In this document: piece by piece, positions 57,412 through 64,000 of the stretch | Numbering within the stretch: the first letter of the stretch is position 1 | How the letters are laid out: each line of letters starts with the position of its first letter | DNA from: Corynebacterium amycolatum SK46 | GTDB taxonomy: Bacteria; Actinomycetota; Actinomycetes; Mycobacteriales; Mycobacteriaceae | Direction: 5' to 3' | DNA: 64,000 nucleotides | Assembly: GCF_000173655.1 (NCBI RefSeq) | Contig: NZ_ABZU01000003.1 | Location: forward strand, 62,001-126,000 | Program-made: the position numbers and the translations under genes | Notes under the pieces: model-generated | Seen by the model: the letters and a program-made list of their open reading frames with translations, nothing else | What the model was told of the DNA's origin: nothing | Database searches by the model: none

Positions 57412-57729
57412 ATGGCTATTACTTTGAAGAAGGCAAAAGACGTAAAGACCGCTCCATTGGTGGCTACCGGCCTCATTGGCGGCTGGCTCACCGCTCGCGA
57501 AACAGGCATTCGCCCGCTCGGTGGCGTCATCTTGGGTGCCGCCGGCGCATACGCGGCACGCACCTGGAACGCAAAGACCGGCGCCCTGGGAGCCACTGGC
57601 CTGATTGCCGCCTACCTCGGCGCTTTCGGCCTCTCACACCCGCTGGCTAAGAAGATTGGCGCATGGCCGTCCGTCCTGACCGTCACCGCGCTGGCTGCTG
57701 GCGCAGCAGCAGTTGCCGACTCCAAGTAG
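57412..57729 (+). CDS. Small Ala/Gly-rich membrane protein
   Basis: A 105-residue protein with three or four short hydrophobic helices rich in Ala and Gly (VATGLIGGWLTA, GGVILGAAGAYAA, GALGATGLIAAYLGAFGL, VLTVTALAAGAAAVA) separated by basic turns. No domain is recognised. It resembles small corynebacterial membrane proteins of unknown function. The preceding marR gene ends 42 bp upstream on the same strand, but the promoter signal suggests a separate transcript. Confidence 0.7.
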   Translation: MAITLKKAKDVKTAPLVATGLIGGWLTARETGIRPLGGVILGAAGAYAARTWNAKTGALGATGLIAAYLGAFGLSHPLAKKIGAWPSVLTVTALAAGAAAVADSK

Positions 57730-57768
57730 TCAACGCAGGGGGTGCGCCGGTAGGTGCGAAGTCGACAC

Positions 57769-58272
57769 CTAGTCAAGGGCCTCCAGCAGTTTCTCGAGGT
57801 GCGCGCGCACCCGGGGCCACGATTCCGCGAAAGGCGGCAGCAGATTGAGGCTGTCGACGTCGTCAAGCGGAATCCAGCGCAGCTCCAGGGACTCGTCGTT
57901 CGGATTTGTCTCCAGCTCTTCGGCAGCTAGTGCGTAGACCGTGTGGTACTTCCAGCCGCCGGCGAGCTCGGGGCGGTCTGGATCGGCCGGGAAGGGGCCG
58001 GTGGTGACCTGCGTGTCGAGGATGCGAAGCTGATGCTCAAGCAGCCCAGTTTCCTCAGCCGTTTCACGCAGCGCAGTCGCCTCAGGAGTCTCATGAGAAT
58101 CACAAGCCCCACCAGGAACACCCCACGTTAGGGGGAACGATGTCCAGTCAGCCCGATACTGCATAAGCACAGTGCGCTGAGGGCTCACAATCAGCAGCCC
58201 TGCAGCTCCGAAGCGTCCCCAGCAGCGCGTACCGTTGGGGCCGGCTGCCCAACCATTTCCATCCTGAAGCAT
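57769..58272 (-). CDS. NUDIX hydrolase
   Basis: A 167-residue hydrolase of nucleoside-diphosphate-linked compounds. The Nudix box is complete: G-x5-E-x7-R-E-x2-E-E-x-G in GGACDSHETPEATALRETAE followed by ETGLL. The upstream strand QRTVLMQYRADWTSFPLTWGVPG is typical. The substrate cannot be read; homologues are often house-cleaning enzymes for oxidised nucleotides. Its ATG is 6 bases after TAGGGT. Confidence 0.92.
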   Translation of the reverse strand: MLQDGNGWAAGPNGTRCWGRFGAAGLLIVSPQRTVLMQYRADWTSFPLTWGVPGGACDSHETPEATALRETAEETGLLEHQLRILDTQVTTGPFPADPDRPELAGGWKYHTVYALAAEELETNPNDESLELRWIPLDDVDSLNLLPPFAESWPRVRAHLEKLLEALD

Positions 58273-58278
58273 GTCTCC

Positions 58279-58284
58279 ACCCTA
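58279..58284 (-). promoter_or_regulatory. Candidate -10 element for the NUDIX gene
   Basis: TAGGGT on the minus strand with a 6-base spacer to ATG 58272. The spacer GGAGAC could also act as a weak ribosome binding site. Confidence 0.4.
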
Positions 58285-58407
58285 CGCCAGATACCCTTGT
58301 GTTTTCCGTCACAAGCCCGAGCGACTAAGATTTGCAGGGAACTAGCGTTGCTCTGAGCGGAGAGATTGTCGCAGGCGACTTCGGTCATGTCGGAAGGACA
58401 CGTGCAC

Positions 58408-60066
58408 ATGGGTGAAACCACTTCAAGTGCGCCTCATTCCCGCGCCCACGACAAAAGCCGAAACCCATTCCACCGCAAGAATCGCGCTCCACGCCGAACT
58501 CGTTTCAGCGGTCGTACCACTCCCGGTGGCGAAAGCTTAGACACGCACACTGCGGCTCAGGCGGCAAAGGAATCGAAAGATACTCCCGCCGCCACCCCGG
58601 CTCCCGAGAGTGCGGCACCATCAACTGCTCTGGAAACTACAGAGTCCTCGGCTAATGCCCCAGCAACGGCCGCAACCCCAACAGCCCTAGCAGACTCTCC
58701 GCGCGATACAGACTTGCGCGTGGATGCCCTGGAAATTGGCCCGCGCAACCGGAGATTGACACGTTTTCTCGGTGAGCGCCTCTATGACAAGCTCGGCCCG
58801 TCTGCCACGTATGTGCGCCGGTCAGCATCATTTTTGATAACGTCGCCGGGCCGATTGACCATAGTCGCCCTCATCCTCATCGTCGCTATCCTGGCCGCCG
58901 GCCTATCCATGTGGCAAACGACCTCGCAACGCCAGCAGCAGCTCACCCGCATTTCGCAGCTGAGCGAGCCGATGGCCAATGCCTCGCAGAATCTCTATGC
59001 CTCGCTGACGATTGCCGACGCGTCGGCCAACACCGCTTTTTCCCGCGGCACGCTCAACAGCAGCCAGGACTTGGTCAGCAACTTCGACGATGTCATCGCA
59101 CAAGCATCCATGTCCGCTACCCGCGCAGCTACGGGCATTGAAAACGTCGATGATCCAGAGATGAAAGATATCGCGACTGTACAGCGACTGTTGCCGGTCT
59201 ACACCGGCATGGTCGAGACAGCTCGCGCGAATGCGCGTCAGGGCAATCCCGTCAGTGTCGCGTACCTCGCCTCTGCCTCAAACTTGATGCAGGTCCAGAT
59301 TCTGCCAGCTGCAAAATCGCTCTACGAACGCACCAGTACCACCACTAATGAGGAGCAGCGCGAACTATCGAAGCCACCTCTTTTCCCGATGTCAGGCCTG
59401 GCAGCGGCAATTTTGATGCTGCTAATCACACAGTGGTGGCTGACTCGCCGCACCGGTCGACTATTCAACGTCGGCCTGTTTGGTGCAACCATGCTGATGG
59501 CCATCGCGCTTGTCGGCGTGGGAATTGCCACCACTCAACCGTGGCAGCCCAACTCTCTCTTCGGAGAGCAGCGCCCGGACGTTCATGCCCTAACCGAAGT
59601 GCGCATTGATGCCCAGCAGCTACGCGCCAGCGAAACTCTCGGCTTAGTGCGCCGTCAACCCGCGGATGCGGAGTCTTTCTCGCAGTCGGTGCGCACCCTG
59701 GTCGGCGAGCTGGAAAGAGTGGACGCCAACGCGCCGGACGACGATGTCAGAGCCGCCATCCACGGTATCTACAGCTGGGAGTCCGGCCACAACCTGATGA
59801 TGGAGCACTTGGGTTCAGGCGACTACGCCGGTGCAGTTCGTATCGCGACCGATGTGGATAATGCTAGCTCGTCAGCGACCGCGTTCAACCAGGTCGATGA
59901 GTCGCTACAGAATTCCATCGCCGAGTCCCGCTTGACCGCCCGTGAGAACCTCGACCAATCCCGTCGCGCTATCGCGGCACTGTCCCTGGCCACGGTTACG
60001 CTGACCGTCATCGCGGCAGTCCTGGTCGTTTTCGGCTTCCGACACCGGCTTCTGGAGTACCTATGA
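58408..60066 (+). CDS. glnX: GlnX-like membrane protein of the PknG pathway
   Basis: A 552-residue protein with four TM helices: one at about residues 145-170 (LTIVALILIVAILAAGLSMW), a pair at about 330-375 and one near the end (about 525-545). An extracytoplasmic domain of some 150 residues, mostly helical (PMANASQNLYASLTIADASANTAF), lies between the first two, and a second lies between the third and fourth. The N-terminal 120 residues are polar and cytoplasmic. In C. glutamicum GlnX sits upstream of glnH and pknG and relays the nutrient signal to the kinase. Start ATG 58408 has GGAAGGA nine bases upstream. It overlaps glnH by four bases. Confidence 0.88.
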   Translation: MGETTSSAPHSRAHDKSRNPFHRKNRAPRRTRFSGRTTPGGESLDTHTAAQAAKESKDTPAATPAPESAAPSTALETTESSANAPATAATPTALADSPRDTDLRVDALEIGPRNRRLTRFLGERLYDKLGPSATYVRRSASFLITSPGRLTIVALILIVAILAAGLSMWQTTSQRQQQLTRISQLSEPMANASQNLYASLTIADASANTAFSRGTLNSSQDLVSNFDDVIAQASMSATRAATGIENVDDPEMKDIATVQRLLPVYTGMVETARANARQGNPVSVAYLASASNLMQVQILPAAKSLYERTSTTTNEEQRELSKPPLFPMSGLAAAILMLLITQWWLTRRTGRLFNVGLFGATMLMAIALVGVGIATTQPWQPNSLFGEQRPDVHALTEVRIDAQQLRASETLGLVRRQPADAESFSQSVRTLVGELERVDANAPDDDVRAAIHGIYSWESGHNLMMEHLGSGDYAGAVRIATDVDNASSSATAFNQVDESLQNSIAESRLTARENLDQSRRAIAALSLATVTLTVIAAVLVVFGFRHRLLEYL

Positions 60067-61142
60067 TCGTTCCGTTCTCCCCATCGCTCCGCAGTCTCGC
60101 CGGTTGGCGGCGCAGGGCTGTCCTCGGTGCACTCGCCGTCGCCGGCCTCACCGTCAGTGCCTGCGCGACCGATTCGCTTGCCGACGATCCCTACTCTCGC
60201 ACAATCCTGGAGGCCACCGGCGACTTCCCCCTGCCACCGGGCGCGTTCTACGACAAAGCCTCCTCGAGGAAGCCTGCAGCAGAAGCCAACACGCCAGATT
60301 TGTCCACACTCGCCCCCGATGACAAAACGCCGGAAGAGCGAATCCCGGAGATTTACCAACGCGGTCGCATCATCGTTGGTGTTGACCAATCATTGAACCT
60401 GCTCAGCTTCCGCGACTTCAGCACCGGAGAGCTCTCGGGGTTTGAAGTATCCCTGGCACAGGAGATCGCCCGGGACATCTTTGACAATCCCGATGCTGTC
60501 GAGTTTCGGTTCGTCGACAGCAACGAACGCACCGCCGCACTTGAAGACGGCACCGTCGATGTCGTTTTGCGCACTATGACGGTCACCGATGCCCGGCGCG
60601 AAAGGGTGCTGTTCTCCGCACCGTATTTAACAGCACGAGCTGGAGTTCTAGTCTCTTCGCCGGGTGGCGATGCTTCCCCCGAGGACGTCGAGGACGGTCG
60701 CATCTGCGTTTCCCGGGGATCCACTACCGAGGATTTGATTAGACGGCTCTCGCCGAACAATACGCTGCTGTTAGTCGGTAACTGGTCGGATTGCCTCATT
60801 TCACTTCAAAACAGCCAGGCAGAGATCGTCGTTGCCGATGACACCATCCTCGCTGGTATCAACGACCAAGATCCGGCCACTGCTATTGTCCAGCGGGGCT
60901 TGAACGAGGAAAGCTACGCGGCCGGTGTCTCCAAGGGGAACCCAGGCCTAGTCCGCCAAATCAACGCGACCCTGGAGCGTATGGCGAGCGATGGCACCTG
61001 GCAGTCCCTCTACGACACCTGGTTCGGTCCCTTCCTGCCAAGCGGTGCACAGCCATCGCCGCAGTACGGCGACGACGAAGACATACTTGGAATCTCCCCC
61101 ACACCGGAAGCTGCTCCAGAAGGCGAGGTGGATAACCGATGA
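60063..61142 (+). CDS. glnH: GlnH: amino-acid-binding lipoprotein of the PknG pathway
   Basis: A 359-residue solute-binding protein (SBP_bac_3 fold). Signal peptide with three arginines, a hydrophobic core and lipobox V-S-A-C (Cys34). The binding domain runs from IIVGVDQSLNLLSFRDFSTGELSGFEVSLAQEIARDIF through VDVVLRTMTVTDARRERVLFSAPYL, the standard ligand-contact region, to WQSLYDTWFG. In mycobacteria and C. glutamicum GlnH senses aspartate/glutamate-type amino acids and signals through GlnX to PknG; no transporter permease is nearby, which supports a sensor role. ATGA overlaps on both sides. Confidence 0.92.
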   Translation: MIVPFSPSLRSLAGWRRRAVLGALAVAGLTVSACATDSLADDPYSRTILEATGDFPLPPGAFYDKASSRKPAAEANTPDLSTLAPDDKTPEERIPEIYQRGRIIVGVDQSLNLLSFRDFSTGELSGFEVSLAQEIARDIFDNPDAVEFRFVDSNERTAALEDGTVDVVLRTMTVTDARRERVLFSAPYLTARAGVLVSSPGGDASPEDVEDGRICVSRGSTTEDLIRRLSPNNTLLLVGNWSDCLISLQNSQAEIVVADDTILAGINDQDPATAIVQRGLNEESYAAGVSKGNPGLVRQINATLERMASDGTWQSLYDTWFGPFLPSGAQPSPQYGDDEDILGISPTPEAAPEGEVDNR

Positions 61143-63610
61143 GCGACGAAAACCAGTACTCCGAGCAAGCCCAGCAAGCCCAGCATCTCCAGTACACGCC
61201 AGAGCCCCAGGAGGATGCTCACGCAGAGGCAGAGGTCGAGGCAGCTGCCACTCAGGCCGTCGCCTTCGACCCATTCGCCGATGAAGACGACGAACAAGAG
61301 CCCGGCACTGCCGCTGTCGCCTTCGACCCTTTTGCGGACGATGATGACGATGACGAAGAGTTCGATATCGCCGAATTGTTGGGGCGTGGGGGCTCGTCGT
61401 CAAGCGTGACGACCCACCCCGGCACCCAGACACCAGATCCGTCGATGGCCTCGCACCGGAAAGCGTTGGAGGACTTCCGCCGGAGGCGATCGAATGCACA
61501 TCGCGGGCGCACCGTCGCCGACGGCATGGTGCACCTGCCGTACATCACAACGCAGGATCCGCGCGATGCAGTAATGAGTGATGAGAAGATTCGGGCGACG
61601 AATAAGCCGGCGCCGAGCCTGAAAGCCGGCGATACCGTGGCGGATCAGTACGAGATTGTGGGGCCGATTGCCCACGGCGGTCTCGGCTGGATTTATCTGG
61701 CGATTGACCACAACGTCTCAGATCGCTGGGTCGTGCTCAAGGGCATGATGGCAGCGAAAAACGAGAAGGATTTCGCCGTAGTCCAGGCGGAACGCGAGTT
61801 CCTCGCGGAAATCTCGCATCCGGGAATTGTGAAGATCATCAACTTCATCGATGAGACGGACGCCAACAGCGCCACCGGCTTCATTGTGATGGAGTACGTC
61901 GGCGGCCCGTCATTACGCAAGCAGCGACGGAGCTACCCAGACGGCGTCATGCCCTGTGACCTGGCGATTGGCTACATCCTGGAGCTGCTCCCCGCGCTGG
62001 ATTACCTGCACTCGCGCGGCGTTGTCTACAACGATTTGAAGCCGGACAACGTGCTGCTCAGCGAAGACCACGTCACGCTTATCGACGTTGGTGCGGTCAC
62101 CGGTATCGGCGCCTACGGCCATATCTACGGCACGCCCGGTTTTCAAGCACCGGAGATTGCCACAACGGGACCGACGATTGCCAGTGATATCTACACAGTC
62201 GGCCGCACGCTGGCCTCGCTGATTTTGAAGTTGCCGGCGACCAACGGCGTCTACGATCCGGGGCTACCCTCACCTGTCGAAGAGCCTCTATTCCGCCGTT
62301 TCTACTCGCTCTACCGCTTTCTACTGCGCGCTTGCCACGAGAACCCGGAGGCTCGCTTCGGTTCTGCCGAAGAGATGAGTGTGCAGCTTATCGGCGTATT
62401 GCGCGAAATTCTGGCGGTGCGCGACGGCGTGCAGTTCCCGCAGGCGGTGTCGAATTTCTCGCCGCAGCGTTCCACGTACGGCACCAAGCACCTGGTGTTC
62501 CGCACCGACCAGCTTGTCGACGGCATCACCCGCGGCGTGGAAATCACTCCGCAAGAAGTGACCTTCGCGCTGCCTGTGCCACTGATTAACCCGACGGATC
62601 CGGGTGCGCGCATCTTGAGTGCCTCGTCGTTTACGGAGCCCAACGAGCTAATCGAAACACTGACCAATGCCCTGTCCGAACCCGAGTATGGCTCTTCGAT
62701 GGAAATTCCGCTGGGCATCGTGCGTGCGAAACTGGATCTCGGATTAATTGATGAGGCCCGCGACAGCCTCTGCGATGTCTCTGAACGCTTGCAGCGCGAT
62801 TGGCGTTATCACTGGTACGAAGGCGTGACTTATTTGCTTCTCGACCAATTCAACGATGCCCTCGCCTCGTTCCACCACGTGCTGACAATGCTCCCCGGCG
62901 AGCCCGCCCCGAAGTTGGCGCTGGCAGCGACTCTCGAGTTGATTCAACAGCGCTTGGGCATCGCCAACGCATCTCTCCTCGAGCCCGCTGTCGCCCGCGC
63001 CGCCGCGAACTTGAGCAGCGCGCTGGATAATGTCGCTGCCGATACGCCCGAAATCTTCTCCCCCGCCTGGGCCAGCGAGTCTCTGTCGCCTCAGACGATT
63101 CGCTTCAACACCCTGCGTCTCTACGCCGTCGTGTGGGCGGCAAACCCGACGACGGTATCCTCCGCCTTCGGGCTAGCTCGTCAACTGGCCTCCGAGCGCC
63201 AACACGAAATGGCTATCTCCCAGCTTGACCGCGTTCCTGGTAACTCCCGCCACCATCGCATGGCACGTTTGACGACGATCTTAATGCTCACCTCCGGGAT
63301 GCCCTCCGAGCTGACCGAATCGAGAATTCGCCGTGCTGCGCGTCGGCTGGTGGAGCTACCGACGAATGAACCCCGCATGCCACAGCTGCGCATCGCCGTG
63401 ATGGTGTCCGCGCTGAACTGGTTACGCAGCTCGAACCTCGACCATGCGGCTAGCTCCAATGGACTTTTCGATGCACCCTTTACCGTGGCCGGCCTGCGCG
63501 AAGGATTGGAAAAAGACTTACGGATGCTGGCACGCTCTTCGCAGTTTCCGCGACACCGCTACAACTTGGTGGATATCGCAAATCTCATCCGGCCACGGAC
63601 TTGGCGTTAG
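61139..63610 (+). CDS. pknG: Serine/threonine protein kinase PknG
   Basis: An 823-residue soluble kinase that phosphorylates OdhI and so releases 2-oxoglutarate dehydrogenase, balancing TCA flux and glutamate synthesis. The N-terminal 130 residues are acidic with a duplicated AVAFDPFAD motif and no CxxC pairs, so the rubredoxin domain of mycobacterial PknG is missing, as in C. glutamicum. Threonines in SSSVTTHPGTQTPDPS may be phosphosites. Kinase domain: glycine loop IAHGGLGWIYLA, Lys near 200 in WVVLKGMM, catalytic loop VVYNDLKPDNVLL (Asn replacing the usual Arg, typical for PknG) and DVG in IDVGAV. The C-terminal half is TPR-like. Confidence 0.95.
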   Translation: MSDENQYSEQAQQAQHLQYTPEPQEDAHAEAEVEAAATQAVAFDPFADEDDEQEPGTAAVAFDPFADDDDDDEEFDIAELLGRGGSSSSVTTHPGTQTPDPSMASHRKALEDFRRRRSNAHRGRTVADGMVHLPYITTQDPRDAVMSDEKIRATNKPAPSLKAGDTVADQYEIVGPIAHGGLGWIYLAIDHNVSDRWVVLKGMMAAKNEKDFAVVQAEREFLAEISHPGIVKIINFIDETDANSATGFIVMEYVGGPSLRKQRRSYPDGVMPCDLAIGYILELLPALDYLHSRGVVYNDLKPDNVLLSEDHVTLIDVGAVTGIGAYGHIYGTPGFQAPEIATTGPTIASDIYTVGRTLASLILKLPATNGVYDPGLPSPVEEPLFRRFYSLYRFLLRACHENPEARFGSAEEMSVQLIGVLREILAVRDGVQFPQAVSNFSPQRSTYGTKHLVFRTDQLVDGITRGVEITPQEVTFALPVPLINPTDPGARILSASSFTEPNELIETLTNALSEPEYGSSMEIPLGIVRAKLDLGLIDEARDSLCDVSERLQRDWRYHWYEGVTYLLLDQFNDALASFHHVLTMLPGEPAPKLALAATLELIQQRLGIANASLLEPAVARAAANLSSALDNVAADTPEIFSPAWASESLSPQTIRFNTLRLYAVVWAANPTTVSSAFGLARQLASERQHEMAISQLDRVPGNSRHHRMARLTTILMLTSGMPSELTESRIRRAARRLVELPTNEPRMPQLRIAVMVSALNWLRSSNLDHAASSNGLFDAPFTVAGLREGLEKDLRMLARSSQFPRHRYNLVDIANLIRPRTWR

Positions 63611-63710
63611 CTCTCTAACAGCTCCTTACCGAACCTGGTCAAACATGCTGTTGTGGACGTGAGCGCCACCCCAGAATTGGTGAATTAAGAGAGAATTGCC
63701 TTTCGTGGTT

Positions 63711-63716
63711 TAAGAT
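63711..63716 (+). promoter_or_regulatory. Candidate -10 element for the exported protein gene
   Basis: TAAGAT, 7-base spacer, ATG 63724; no ribosome binding site. Confidence 0.55.
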
Positions 63717-63723
63717 ATCCTTC

Positions 63724-64000
63724 ATGTTTGCCTCTTCGAAATCCTCTCTCCGCAGCGCTAAGCGCGTCATTATCAGCGCTGCAGCCCTCACCACCGCCTT
63801 TGGTATTGGGGTCGGCACTGCCGTTGCCCTGCCGGTTTCCCCAGATTTGCAGTCGCTCAGCCAGAGTGTTCGGGACCTCAAGCTGCCGGAGATCTCGACT
63901 CTGAATTCGGCCGACCTTGCTCCTGAGCTCTCTGAGGTACTGGATTCCTCTTCGGTGAAGCTGCCGGATTCGGTCGTCGCTCTGATTAATGAAAACTTCA
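63724..64000 (+). CDS. Exported protein, N-terminal part (runs off window)
   Basis: The first 92 codons are in the window. It has a clear Sec signal peptide: basic n-region (SSKSSLRSAKR), hydrophobic core (VIISAAALTTAFGIGVG) and a probable cleavage after T-A-V-A-L. The visible mature part (PVSPDLQSLSQSVRDLKLPE and onward) is Leu/Ser-rich and helical, with no recognisable domain so far. In related genomes ackA-pta often follow pknG; here another gene does. The family cannot be named from this fragment. Confidence 0.75.
   Translation, partial: MFASSKSSLRSAKRVIISAAALTTAFGIGVGTAVALPVSPDLQSLSQSVRDLKLPEISTLNSADLAPELSEVLDSSSVKLPDSVVALINENF

Overview
The window looks like a chromosomal segment of a Corynebacterium or very close relative. 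The evidence is gene content and order. The run ppa / dacB / tilS / hpt / ftsH / folE / folP / folB / folK / DUF3180 / DUF6779 / DUF2520 / panC / panD / lysS matches the corynebacterial-mycobacterial backbone. So do the glnX-glnH-pknG module, a DIP1984-family gene, an IS1249-like transposase remnant, and the block ybdK / lipoprotein / LytR_C protein / DUF3263 / def / GNAT / xthA, which parallels the Mycobacterium tuberculosis Rv0427c-Rv0433 region. I cannot name the species. I see no rRNA, tRNA or CRISPR array.

Layout. 1-1307: start of an acyl-CoA dehydrogenase gene with a GlxR/CRP-like site, and a small lipoprotein. 1422-6761: lysS, and a five-gene envelope cassette of unknown function (DUF4178, DUF2617, DUF4247, DUF350, membrane-anchored spermidine-synthase-like protein). 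6918-9095: Tat-exported PhoX phosphatase. 9355-16402: pantothenate genes (panC, panD, DUF2520) and folate genes (folE, folP, folB, folK) with two membrane proteins. 16412-23963: ftsH, hpt, tilS, an amidase and dacB. 24076-24999: ppa and a rhodanese protein. 25157-30048: a MarR regulator with lysine-rich tails overlapping a Pls/PosA-type non-ribosomal peptide synthetase, the architecture of epsilon-poly-lysine synthetase. 30145-34440: an acyl-CoA ligase, and metE under a cobalamin riboswitch. 34610-36460: DyP peroxidase, a 21-bp-phased repeat array and a transposase fragment. 36492-42494: ppk2, a DIP1984 protein, groEL with two CIRCE operators, an M20 dipeptidase, and a stand-alone LeuA regulatory domain behind a leader peptide. 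42714-49451: Mrp Na+/H+ antiporter operon (A, C, D, E, F, G; the A subunit carries the B part). 49525-56563: ybdK-like ligase through xthA. 56806-64000: MarR, a small membrane protein, Nudix, glnX-glnH-pknG, and the start of an exported protein.

How they work together. Much of the window is housekeeping: vitamin B5 and folate synthesis, protein quality control, purine salvage and nitrogen signalling. Several systems act at the envelope or in ion homeostasis (Mrp, DUF cassette, PhoX, DacB). The most unusual parts are the poly-amino-acid synthetase with its lysine-rich overlapping regulator, the catalysis-free LeuA regulatory domain under apparent leader-peptide control, the DUF/spermidine-synthase cassette, a lipoprotein that looks like a Cu-Zn superoxide dismutase without metal ligands, and a phased 21-bp repeat beside a dead transposase.

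A recurring signal is a TANNNT hexamer placed 6 to 8 bases before an ATG or GTG, with no Shine-Dalgarno sequence. It occurs at about fifteen genes and points to widespread leaderless transcripts. I used it to choose several start codons. All family assignments are by reading motifs; no database search was run.
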